A DNA stretch of 64,000 bases, from assembly GCA_910589415.1 (NCBI GenBank), contig OU342630.1, positions 25,825,867 to 25,889,866 on the forward strand, in the 5' to 3' direction. Position 1 is the first letter of the stretch; each line of letters begins with the position of its first letter. Under the pieces are notes generated by a model that was not told the origin of the DNA, searched no databases, and saw nothing but the letters and a program-made list of their open reading frames with translations. A program made the translations under genes and the position numbers. Below, in pieces: positions 22,375 to 31,671 of this stretch. The DNA comes from Malachius bipustulatus. Its lineage: Eukaryota; Arthropoda; Insecta; Coleoptera; Melyridae.

Positions 22375-23190
22375 AGAGCTTTATCTGAACAGCATAGATT
22401 ACAAAATGGCATACCACAAGGCTCAGTGTGACATTATTCCTAATAGCAATAAACGAGGTATCCAAGTATATTGAATTACCAACCAAAAGCCACTTCTATG
22501 CTGATGATCTTAATATATGTAAAGGGAAAGACAAATGTTTCTATACAAAACATCCTACAACAAGCAATCAACTGTGTAGAAAACAGACATCTGGGAATGA
22601 TATTTGACAAAAAACTCACATGGTCATCCCACAAACTGAACCGATAAGATCAGGAACAAGAATACCAAATCTTATGAATATTTTAGCTAACCATCATTGG
22701 GGGCGCCAGCAGCGATATGCTTATCCACATACACCAAAGTCTGCTACGCTCCAAACTAGACTACGGAGCAGTCTCGTACTCGGGGGCTAGTAAAATCTGG
22801 TTACAGAACAGAAACTTGAATCTCTTCAGAACTCACCTCTCAGAATAGCTTCAGGAGCGTTCAGAACCAGTCCAGCATATAGTCTGCAATGTTTATCAGG
22901 CCAACTACCACACTTGAGCTCAGCAGAATCCAACTCACCTTGTCATATTATTATGCAATATCTTCGAATCTCCATACAACACACCAAGAACAACAAACAG
23001 ATTTCAAAACTGCCTCAGGAATAATAATTAAAACATTCCGCCAGTTACCATTAAATGCCAAAGTAGAGAGACTCCTAGCCGATATCAACATACCAACTAC
23101 ACTGAATACTTCGGAACCACTGATACCGTCAGAACAGCTATATGCTTTGGCTTCAAACTTTTTAATGCAACATGAACTTCGTCAAGCGTA
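22375..23190 (+). pseudogene. Jockey-like reverse transcriptase relic
   Basis: Scattered frames give LQNGIPQGSV, then SHFYADDLNIC near 22494, HLGMIFDKKLTWSSHK near 22590, LRSKLDYGAVSYSGAS near 22745 and ELSRIQLTLSYYYAISSN near 22915. The order is that of the RT palm to C-terminus of Jockey-type LINEs. Many stops and frameshifts are present. Confidence 0.75.
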
Positions 23191-23775
23191 ACAGATTTTA
23201 TGTCAACAATATCAGCACATAGTCTGTCAAGGGCAGGAGTTTCTGGAATCCATTGGTCGGAGTATGCAGACTGAAAGTGAGAAGCAAAAGCCTGGACTAT
23301 ATTACGAACCCCACTGAAACTGCCACCTTCATAAATCGGAGTTGCTGGAATTTGATCTGATTTCTGCTTATATCGTACAAACTGCCAGAAGTTGTTTGGT
23401 TCCTGTGAAATACTACATTCAGTCTCAGTTATAAAAGCCCTGTATGCAATGTCAAACTCTCTCTTCATCTTGCGTCTGTAAAAAGTGAAGAGAGCTTTAC
23501 TTTCGGGATCTTTAGTTGTTTTGAACGTATTAAAGGCTTTTTATTTCAATTTAATGGCATTAATTATATTTCTGGTGAACCAAGGGAGTTCATTTCTGTT
23601 AGAAGTTTGTCTCCTAGTTTTGGGGACATACCGATCAAGGAGAGAGTATAACTGCCCATATAGTTAGCCACAAGCAGAGTTAATATCCATTAAATCATAC
23701 AAGTTACTCCAGTCAAATACTCTGATTTGTTCGTACAATTCAGCAAAGTCTGCTCTCAGGCAGTAAACCGTTCAT
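23097..23775 (-). pseudogene. LINE linker relic between endonuclease and RT
   Basis: On the minus strand: LLDRYVPKTRRQTSNRNELP, WFTRNIINAI, then MKREFDIAYRAFITETECSI..NNFWQFVR and later VTLDEVHVALKSLKP. This is the typical stretch between endonuclease and RT of Jockey/CR1 elements, with in-frame stops in the upstream half. It ends where plus-strand relic text begins, so two different LINE fragments abut. Confidence 0.7.
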
Positions 23776-23969
23776 ATGGGCACTCTGTATACTCCAAAAT
23801 AATTTTAAATTATGGCCATTGTGATTCTGTACTTGAATTTTCGGTAAATAAGTATTAAGGAGAACGGCCACTCGCATTGACTTGCGCGATTTTTACACTA
23901 TTCTGTTGCAATTTTTATGTAGTTTCACATTTTGAAGGTGTTTTTTACCGGTGTTATCCCAACAAACAT

Positions 23970-25135
23970 ACGGGACCGTGGAGCGAATAGGGGTGCTGGG
24001 TGGGTAAAATACACGCACTAGATTCTATTTTCGCTAGTTTTAACTTTTAAGCACTTCTATTAAGGTCACTTTTCTCTAACAGAGAGACGCTTCGTTAAGG
24101 TCATCCGAGCAGAGACGCATCACCGCTTGCCGATAGCTTCCTCGCTCCGTCCCTGTCGCCGTTTAAATTTCAATGCCTACCGTTGCGCATAATATTGCAC
24201 AATATTACATCTTTTGGTGGTAGCCTACTTCCCCTTGTCCCTCCCCCCCCCTATCCTACCTCATTTCCCCTACCATTGTTTTGTCCCTTCCCAAGCAACA
24301 GATTATACAGTGCATTACGAGAACGATTTACGCATTAAGTACTCGAAAATTAATTATACACTCACCTGATGTAATTCCATAATATTCCGCTTACACCAGT
24401 TGTAAATTTGTTAGGGCAAGGAAAAACTGTCCCGCTCGTCCGCAAACAAAACATACCCCGCTCCATCACTTATCTCACACCCCGTACACATATTATAATC
24501 GCACTGCATTTTTTTCGTTTTGATAGGTAGATACGATCGCTTCGACCTCCAACTTTAAACTAACTCTTTCCGATACGATTGCGAGTCTCTATTAAAAGGC
24601 ACAAAAAGGAAACAAATGGAAATATGAACGTATAAGGAAAAGTGAACAATCGTAAATAATATGAATATAAAATGATCCGTCCTCCGGCGTGAGCTAGATT
24701 AGAATGCCAGTCCTTTCCTCCGTGATTGACTCGTCCGCAGCAAGCGACGTTCCCCACCTCCGTCGACTGGTACCGCGGGGAAGTCCCTGCCTGCCTACGA
24801 GCGTTCACGTCGTTCAATGAGCCAGGCCATCCGGTTGACCTATTTTTCGCGCTTACACTATTCAAGTTGAATGTTTCATTCGTTCTCGATTCATATTTGT
24901 TTGTTTGGCTCGCTCGTTTCAGTCGATGGCCTTGACACACCTGCTTCCTCCGGCGATGTCAGTGTCCTTAGGTTCTACAGCTGCTACTCGCGTATTACCT
25001 ACCTACTGCCAGATCCGTATTAGTTATAATTTTCACTCGTTTTCTTCTAGACCCTATAACTCCCTTATTATACATTACCGGCGGATAAGATTTATACCAC
25101 GATGTTCCTAGTGAGTAGGCCTATCGCGTGGTATA
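23970..25135. other. Unassigned, comparatively GC-rich insert
   Basis: It opens with GACCGTGGAGCGAATAGGGG and TGCTGGGTGGGTAAAA, shared with the start of the element at 24-2021 and with about 56680-56710. It then runs through C-rich text near 24245 and many CG-containing words. Overlapping ORFs on both strands (24560-24940) show no recognisable protein. It is part of the insert between the two halves of the split module. Confidence 0.4.
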
Positions 25136-25637
25136 TACAGGGTGTCTCTAAAAGGTACCACCAATGTTCTACCACAGATTCCCGAGGAAAAAATATGCCG
25201 ATTTAACAGAACTTATCCATGTCCAAAGTTGTACCCTTTTCAAGATACAGCCCTTAAAAGGGGGTCAACTAAATACTCATTTTCCAGAATAAGTCAAAAA
25301 TGGTTTAAACGAGAAACTTCAAAATTTCACCACCTACTACTATTGTTAAGACCAATAAACTGACGTAGTCTTACAAACATTGACGTACAGGGTGTTCCTA
25401 TTTTTGATGTCGCATCTCACGTTTGACCCCAGAACTTTTTTATCCGCACGCCACTGATTAATTTTGTATTTTTTATCTAAAGGTTGAAGTATTACTGAAC
25501 TTTTTGCGCCCTTATAAAAATTTTGTATCTTGCATGGTTTCCCCGTCATTAATTTTCAATGATACACCCACAATGCTGAAAACGTATTTGAAAAATATAA
25601 TTTTTACTTAAAATTAATTAAATTTTATTTCACAAAG

Positions 25638-26485
25638 ATGACTTTAAATATCAGGATAAGTCTTATCGGTTGTTTGATTCTGCTTATCATTGAAAAAGAA
25701 CAACTTTTACATCCGTACCATCTTCAATTAGTACAAGATCTCCTACCTTTAGATGCAGACTTGCGTTTAGGTTTTTGCCGATTTATTAGACAAGAACGAA
25801 TTCAAAATATTAACTTTCATAAACAAATTCTGTTTACAGACGAAGCTTGTTTCACTAGAAGAGGCAGACAAACCTTCACAATGAACATGTTTATGGGGAT
25901 GAAAATCCACACGCAACTAAAACAACGCATCACCAGCATGAATTTAGAGTAAATGTGTGGGCAGGTATCATTGATAATTTTATTGTTGGTCCCGTTCTAC
26001 TGCCAAACAGATTAAATGGTGATCATTACTTAGACCACCTTCGAAATACTTTATCCGATCTGCTCGATGATATACCTATAGAGCTTCGCCGAAATATGTG
26101 GTTCATGCATGATGGTGCACCCCCACACTTCACTTTGGCAGTTAGGAATCATTTACATGAGCATTATGCAAATAAATGGATTGGTAGAGGAAACGATGCT
26201 CCTGTTAACTGGCCACCACGCTCCCCTGACTTAACCCCCTTGGATTATTTTCTTTGGGGAACATTAAAAACAATGGTGTATTCAACACCCGTAAATCAAG
26301 AACAGGATCTGTGGAGACGAATTCAAGACGCAGTAGTGATGCTCCGAAATGATGTGGAAATGATACAAAGGGTGCATTTCAATTTTTTACGCCGCATAGA
26401 TTTATGCATACGGATGAATGGTGGTCATTTTGAACACCTGTTGAAAGTACGTGAACACAACTATGCCCGTATTCACAAACGATAA
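25638..26485 (+). pseudogene. Frameshifted mariner-type transposase
   Basis: The first frame (25638-25952) carries QILFTDEACFTRRG with the first catalytic Asp. The second frame (from before 25955 to 26485) carries HVYGDENPHATK, then FMHDGAPPHFT (second Asp at 26111) and WPPRSPDLTPLDYFLWGTLK (Asp codons at 26228 and 26243). The D-D spacing is 38 or 43 residues depending on which Asp is the third. One frameshift falls near 25880. The N-terminal helix-turn-helix region is missing. The last residues (ARIHKR) and the stop codon come from an inserted MITE, so the natural C-terminus is also lost. Confidence 0.85.
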
Positions 26486-26612
26486 TTTCCTAAATAATTA
26501 CGTAATTAATTAAATGAGTGAGATGGAGATATGCAGTTTTTTTGCAATAGAATGAGATGGGGATAATTGATTACGTAATTATTTAGGAAATTATCGTTTG
26601 TGAATACGGGCA
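26464..26612. mobile_element. 149-bp palindromic MITE, TGCCCGTATTCAC ends
   Basis: The ends TGCCCGTATTCACAAACGAT and an exact inverted copy at 26612 are flanked by CTA (26461-26463, 26613-26615). A second copy is at 29635-29764. It disrupts the 3' end of the transposase reading frame. Confidence 0.88.
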
Positions 26613-27344
26613 CTAATGTTATTAATAGGTATGAACAATGTCGTCTTTCTGAAATAAAATTATTTGCTTGTTCTCGGTATTTCTAAACACATTTAATCCA
26701 GAGAGCTTATGTTAACGTTCTGCATGTGTTATTATTTATTTAATGTTAAGTAAAAATTACATTTTTCAAATACGTTTTCAGCATTGTGGGTGTATCATTG
26801 AAAATTAATGACGGGGAAACCATGCAAGATACAAAATTTTTATAAGGGCGCAAAAAGTTCAGTAATACTTCAACCTTTAGATAAAAAATACAAAATTAAT
26901 CAGTGGCGTGCGGATAAAAAAGTTCTGGGGTCAAACGTGAGACGCGACATCAAAAATAGGAACACCCTGTACGTCAATGTTTGTAAGACTACGTCAGTTT
27001 ATTGGTCTTAACAATAGTAGTAGGTGGTGAAATTTTGAAGTTTCTCGTTTAAACCATTTTTGACTTATTCTGGAAAATGAGTATTTAGTTGACCCCCTTT
27101 TAAGGGCTGTATCTTGAAAAGGGTACAATTTTGGACATGGATAAGTTCGGTTAAATCGGCATATTTTTTCCTCGGGAATCTGTGGTAGAACGTTGGTGGT
27201 ACCTTTTAGAGACACCCTGTATAGTATGTGGGAGTGCGAGTGGCCGCTGTTCTTAACATTCACCGAATTTTCAAAAAGTTTTTTGAAAAAGTCCATCGTT
27301 TGGCCCACAGAGACCGCTTCGGATGAGCTGGGACACCTGTATAG

Positions 27345-27836
27345 CATGTTATTGTTTTCTTCCACGAGTTTTCAACACCCCTGTATCCTGTATGCACAAA
27401 AACAAAATCACTTAGTGCGTCTCAAGCAACGAGAGACAGGTCCTGGGCAGATTTAATTCAACAGCAGGAAATGCAGATCCTGGTCAAGTCAGGTTTTTTG
27501 CTGAATTAGTTCAAAACTTACGTAAGTATAGACTTGTAGACGTAAGTAATTGTGTGCAGTAGTGCAGTAACTGACAGTACTAAAAAGCAATTTCAGAGAA
27601 GTGACGAGCAGAAAGTTATGTTTCGATGACAATTTTATGCTTACCGCTCTCCCTCAAAATTGCTCTTTCAGTAATTCCAGTTACTGCTAACAATATCGTA
27701 ACTGACATAGGTATAGGTTAAAATAAATAATCTTGTTGCAAGACTTACAAAATCTGAGAGATAGTGGTAGTGAATAAATATAATGGTATGCCTATGCCCA
27801 AAATTATGTTAACCCTATATACCCAATAAATTTTAC
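27345..27836. other. AARSD1 intron 2 sequence, nothing recognised
   Basis: AT-rich, with no protein-like frame, inverted repeat or known end. It lies between the split module and AARSD1 exon 2. Confidence 0.4.
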
Positions 27837-27965
27837 CTGTCCTCCACCTTCAGGGAATAGAATGGTATTTTCCAATATAACAGCGTAACCCTCCTGGTTA
27901 ACTTTCTTACCATTAAATAATACATTTATTTTAGTGTTTTCACAAGACACCACAGTTGATGAAAA
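27837..27965 (-). CDS. AARSD1: AARSD1 exon 2 (PEGGGQ motif)
   Basis: Acceptor TTGCAG and donor GTAAAA. It encodes 43 residues, FSSTVVSCENTKINVLFNGK to LENTILFPEGGGQ, too short to appear as a long ORF. The FPEGGGQ motif is a signature of AlaX and AARSD1 editing domains. Both ends are phase 0. Confidence 0.92.
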
Positions 27966-28058
27966 CTGCAAGTTCAAATATATTTTTTCAAAAAAATATG
28001 TAGGTATGTGATTTTAAAAACACGTGATATATGAATAACTGGATATAAAAGGCTTTAC

Positions 28059-28097
28059 CTCTTTCAAATAGCTGTTTTCCTGGCATTTTAGAAGCAT
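28059..28097 (-). CDS. AARSD1: AARSD1 exon 1 (start codon)
   Basis: ATG at 28097-28095, then MLLKCQENSYLKE and donor GTAAAG. The CQ..SY..EF...VVSC pattern formed with exon 2 matches the N-terminus of animal AARSD1 (CQRDSY..EF type), which fixes start and splice. The intron to exon 2 is only 93 bp. The context before the ATG is AAGAAA. Confidence 0.88.
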
Positions 28098-28435
28098 TTT
28101 CTTGTTTTTTTAAACCTCTTTGAATTTATTTTTATTTATTTACCGGAGGTTATATACGCTATGTATCGGATGTTTGCGGAGCGCGCGCCTCCTCGTGGAT
28201 TGTTTTCGCACTTTTGTGCGGTATACTAATCCTTGACAGCTCGTTTCAATAAAATGAAACCTTTCTTAAAATCAATATTGGAAGTGTATTTCTAGATTTT
28301 TGAATTTATTATGACTACAATTATTATTAAAAGTCATTTCTAAGCACCAAGTCTCGACTGCTTTCGTTTTAAATCGTTGAGAAATGGGCGAAATCTCATG
28401 ATGAGTTTTCACATGAGCGATATTAAGGTATGTTT
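28098..28435. other. AARSD1 upstream region
   Basis: Presumed promoter and leader of AARSD1, including a short GC-rich patch near 28170-28200 (GGAGCGCGCGCCTCCTC). No TATA box or initiator can be named with confidence. Confidence 0.35.
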
Positions 28436-28656
28436 CCACCAAAGGAACATTGAGGAACTTTTATGTAGCCACAAGTTTCGTCTTGCTGATTTTCCTTTGA
28501 AGTTTACCGCTCGAAATGGAAACCGGCGACAAGAAGGAACAATCTGAAATTGGAACAGAAACCGAGTGGAACATTCAGAAAATTTGTAGAACATTTTCGA
28601 AAAAAGGAAAGAGAAACATAAAAGTTCGTCAATGTTCCTTTGGTGGAAATATACCT
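28436..28656. mobile_element. 221-bp MITE with TTA target site
   Basis: The ends AGGTATGTTTCCACCAAAGG and its inverted near-copy at 28656 are flanked by TTA (28433-28435, 28657-28659). This is a PIF/Harbinger-like target, but the ends differ from the MITE at 20631. Confidence 0.8.
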
Positions 28657-28860
28657 TTAGATAATACGTTTACATGGAACTTTTCTTCAAGGAACAGCTC
28701 TTTTAGAGAGACTCCTGGTGCACATAGCACTCATAAAAATGAAAAAAACTATATTATTGTCCCATTGTTCAGGTGATATATTAATAATTGTTCCATTAAA
28801 AAAATATCACCTTTCTTGTCAACATAATAAGTTCTCATGTTTTAGGGTTTTTTATTCAGC

Positions 28861-28955
28861 TCATGTATAATAAGTCGAAGAGTTTTGGACATATTTTGCA
28901 GCCGTAAAGCAGGAAAATGTTACCCTTCGTCTGAAATACAGCTCGAAAAAATTAT
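28861..28955 (+). other. Possible orphan exon or transposon fragment
   Basis: After TTTATTCAG the plus strand reads SRRVLDIFCSRKAGKCYPSS then EIQLEKIIA and meets GTAAGT. Good splice-like borders and an open frame make a 95-bp exon possible. No family was recognised and no partner exon was found. Confidence 0.2.
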
Positions 28956-29003
28956 AGCAGTAAGTTGTTTTATTAGTATTACCATTACCTACTTATATGC
29001 CTT

Positions 29004-29970
29004 AAATAGACGCCGTCAGTGTGACGTCACAGGGCGGGGCTAAGCGGTTCTGGTTCCATACAAACAAACCCTTTCACGTGGTCATTGTTGTCAGTTGTCG
29101 TGTTTTTTCCTGAAGTTTGACGTGAATGTTTTCACCCCCGCCACCGCCAGTCGCCAATATTGCCATGCCATTGACATCGAAGTGATTAGTGAAGCCATTA
29201 CTGAAGTCATTTATAGTGATGCCAATGATGCTATTAGTGAATGAATACTGAATATTTTAGTTTATAGTTACGTCTGTCGGTATTTATTTATTGATTGAGT
29301 GGTTTTGATTTGGGTGTTCCCGTAAAATTCCAAGTTTATCCTCAGTTTGTTTTACAAAGAAACCAAAGAATTTTCCAAAGGTGAAAATGCTATAGAATCT
29401 GGCCATGTTGAGAGAATGGAGTTCGAGGCGGAACTTAAAATAATTCGTGGAACAGTATACCCGCCAGCATGAAAAACAAAACCTAATACCTAGCGTTGAG
29501 GTAAGAATATCCTGCTAGCAAATTCAACAGGTCGTGGCAATGGGTTAATTGTTTTTTTAATTTACAGATTGAATTGAAGGATGATTATATATCTCATTGG
29601 GAAAAGTATAGTTGATATCGCTAATGCCCGTATTCACAAACGATAATTTCCAAAATAATTACGTAATTAATTAAATGAGTGAGATGCAGTTTTTTGCAAT
29701 AGAATGAGATGGGGATAATTGATTACGTAATTATTTAGGAAATTATCGTTTGTGAATACGGGCATCAGGGTATAAAATGCCATCACATTTGCAGCACTTT
29801 TGAAGTTCTACTAATGAGAGACCTCATTAGAGCTTTATTGATGTTTGACGAGACAACTTTCATCAGAACTGGCAAACCTGTAAACGTCAAACCTGTAATA
29901 CAACGTTTGTTTGTATGGAACCCTGGCCGTTGGCCCCGCCCACTGACGTCATCACTGTCGGCGTCTATTT
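29004..29970. mobile_element. TIR element, AAATAGACGCCG ends
   Basis: AAATAGACGCCGTCAGTGTG at the left returns as an inverted copy (CACTGTCGGCGTCTATTT) at the right, with further paired text (GGGCGGGGC, TTCCATACAAACAAA). Arms are about 100 bp and imperfect. It includes the MITE at 29635-29764. No transposase was seen, and flanking repeats are not clear. Confidence 0.65.
29635..29764. mobile_element. Second copy of the TGCCCGTATTCAC MITE
   Basis: A 130-bp palindrome matching 26464-26612 end to end except for a small central deletion and one substitution in the left arm. Flanks are TAA and TCA, a possible imperfect 3-bp duplication. Confidence 0.85.
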
Positions 29971-30055
29971 GACAACTTCAACTTTTCAGTTCCTTGGCGC
30001 TTCGCTGTGACTAGAGTACCGAACTCAGGGACCAAACCTATATAGTTTTCGCAAA

Positions 30056-30207
30056 ATGTCATTAGATATAGTCATGCCAAACAACAGTGAAATTGATCCT
30101 CAAAAAATGATTAACTATACTAGAAAAGGACTATTTTCAAAGCAAATAGAGTTAGAATATTCTAATTTGGGTTTTATAACAGTGCAACGAGGAAACATGT
30201 TTTGCAG
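30056..30207 (+). CDS. Candidate first exon of an unidentified gene
   Basis: ATG in the context TCGCAAAATG opens 50 codons (MSLDIVMPNNSEIDPQKMIN, then a basic YTRKGLFSKQIELEYSN segment) and meets AG/GTGACG, a possible donor in phase 2. CTATATAG lies about 15 bp upstream. Composition looks protein-like and no transposon resemblance was seen. No continuation exon in matching phase was found; 31014-31154 (WGLIESVKVTFVNIGKQEEG) is phase 0 and cannot be joined directly. Confidence 0.35.
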
Positions 30208-30885
30208 GTGACGTCATAGCCTATACCCGAATCGGGGAGTGTTGCTGTGACTCTAGTCACAACGTAAATTTTTTGTCAAGGTCGAGAAAACAGGCTACCA
30301 TCTGACAATCAAAATTACTGTTTAAAGATTGCACATGCTACCAACTTGACAGCTATTTGACAAGTCCATCTAAATAAAAAATAAAGTTTTTTCTGCGACG
30401 GGCTAAAAGTTTGACCTTTTTTCCCCGTTGACAGGTAGAAAAATGGCTCATTATATGAGCTGCATCTTATCGGGGAAAAAAATGAATTAGCAGGGAAATA
30501 AATGAGTACTTATTTCCCCGAAATGGCGGCTTAGGTATAGCTACTATTAACACTCAGATATCATTAAATTTATATCAAATATACGTAAAGGAAAGTTACC
30601 TTATTATCCAAATGGCAATTATTAAGGGAATTTTCATAACAATCACTATATCCATATATTAATAAATTCACTCATTGAGACCTTACAAGAATCTTTGCAA
30701 AACTATCTAAAATTTTAATTAAATTATGACGTTTATCGAATTAAATCGTTTCGTTACCAGGCTACGTCGATTACTACAAAAGTCTACCAGTTTGAAAATT
30801 TAAATACAACATAGATCAACAGTCCAAAGTTATTTTCAGTTATCTAACTACGTTTTTCGACATTCTAACACTGATATTTCTTCTC
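30208..30885. other. Unassigned, AT-rich
   Basis: Contains scattered CCCCG/CGGGG words around 30425-30520 that could pair as a weak inverted repeat (TTTCCCCGTTGACAGG and TATCGGGGAAAA). No protein resemblance. Confidence 0.35.
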
Positions 30886-31008
30886 GCAGAAAAAAATTGT
30901 ATATTACACACGAGAAAAAAGTACGATTTTAGCTCTCGATGTGTTTGTCCCCTCCGCTAACATCTCGAGCTAAAATCTATCACTTTTTTCTCTTGTATAA
31001 TAAATGTT
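30886..31008. repeat. Small palindrome
   Basis: TATTACACACGAGAAAAAAG and GATTTTAGCTCTCGATGT on the left pair with ACATCTCGAGCTAAAATC and CACTTTTTTCTCTTGTATA on the right. Probably a MITE. Confidence 0.65.
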
Positions 31009-31013
31009 GTCAG

Positions 31014-31157
31014 TGGGGATTAATTGAAAGTGTAAAGGTCACATTTGTGAATATAGGAAAACAAGAAGAAGGCAATGTCAAACTATCAGTTTACGATTTT
31101 ACAAACCAAAATTATCAATTATCATTACCATTTTACGGTTTCACAGATCCAATCTAA
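31014..31157 (+). other. Possible terminal exon, unidentified
   Basis: After TTGTCAG the frame reads WGLIESVKVTFVNIGKQEEG then NVKLSVYDFTNQNYQLSLPF and ends at TAA 31155-31157, at the edge of a TIR element. It is protein-like but unrecognised. Confidence 0.25.
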
Positions 31158-31671
31158 AGGTGGATCCACATCAATACAAATTTTCGTTGTGCGTTGTGTG
31201 TTGAAAATTGAAATTCAGCGAAAAATTTGCGCCATAAATTTAAATCTGATGAAATATTTTACCACGTAATTTTTATATCTTGTTAGTTGTGCGCGCGAAT
31301 CCACATGTGGGATGCGGATCGTCGATATTTGAAATAATAACATTCGCTAATGATTTTCTTATTTTTCTATCTATCAACGATTGTAGTCATGGATTAATCA
31401 ATCAATTTCCTTTTATGTCAAATCAGTTTCACTTTATGTCAATTAATTTTCCTATTTACGTGCAATGACATGCAGTATAATAAATACTGGAAAAGCATAT
31501 TTGATAAAAAAGGAATCTTATTTGACAGAAGAGGAATTTCAATTGAAAAATCACGCACTGATGTTTGATAAATGGGAAAAGCATTTGACAAATTAGGTAA
31601 AGCAATTGGCAAAAGAGGAAAATCAAAAGCAAAAGACTGTAAAATTAACAAAGCAGTAGCCAAAATATCTA

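Larger units (their letters stand above)
25138..27219 (+). mobile_element. Mariner-type transposon with about 470-bp inverted arms
   Basis: The ends CAGGGTGTCTCTAAAAGGTA and its inverted copy are flanked by TA. Arms of about 470 bp are nearly identical. Inside each arm a second CAGGGTGTTCC end (25388, and complement at 26969) suggests that a transposase-bearing element with CAGGGTGTTCC ends sits within a foldback with CAGGGTGTCTC ends. A transposase pseudogene and a small MITE lie between the arms. Confidence 0.85.
23777..27344. repeat. Split repeat module around a nested insert
   Basis: 23777-23845 (CTGTATACTCCAAAATAATT and TTGTGATTCTGTACTTGAAT) and 27285-27344 (GTCCATCGTTTGGCCCACAG and GAGCTGGGACACCTGTATAG) are contiguous at 49941-50066. 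Here they are separated by about 3.4 kb. Just inside, AAGGAGAACGGCCACTCGCA (23869) and its near-complement at 27232-27255 form an inverted pair. Confidence 0.6.
3079..28097 (-). other. AARSD1: AARSD1-like gene span, six coding exons, 3' end missing
   Basis: Minus-strand gene reconstructed from six exons: 28097-28059, 27965-27837, 21840-21588, 18788-18661, 11630-11380 and 3390-3079. Every intron begins GT and ends AG, and the phases join exactly (0, 0, 1, 0, 2, then 2 at the last donor). The joined reading frame is 370 codons plus two bases. Order and content follow animal AARSD1: N-terminal PEGGGQ region, HxxxH, CxxxH, then a DHHA1-like C-terminal domain. Mammalian AARSD1 is about 412 residues, so only the tail is missing. 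Introns are 93 bp to about 8 kb and are filled with mobile elements. Confidence 0.9.

Noticed and set aside
25346..27365. Mirror-image ORFs in the arms of the mariner-type element
   Set aside because: Nearly identical proteins arise from the two inverted arms; no family resemblance and no coding signature.
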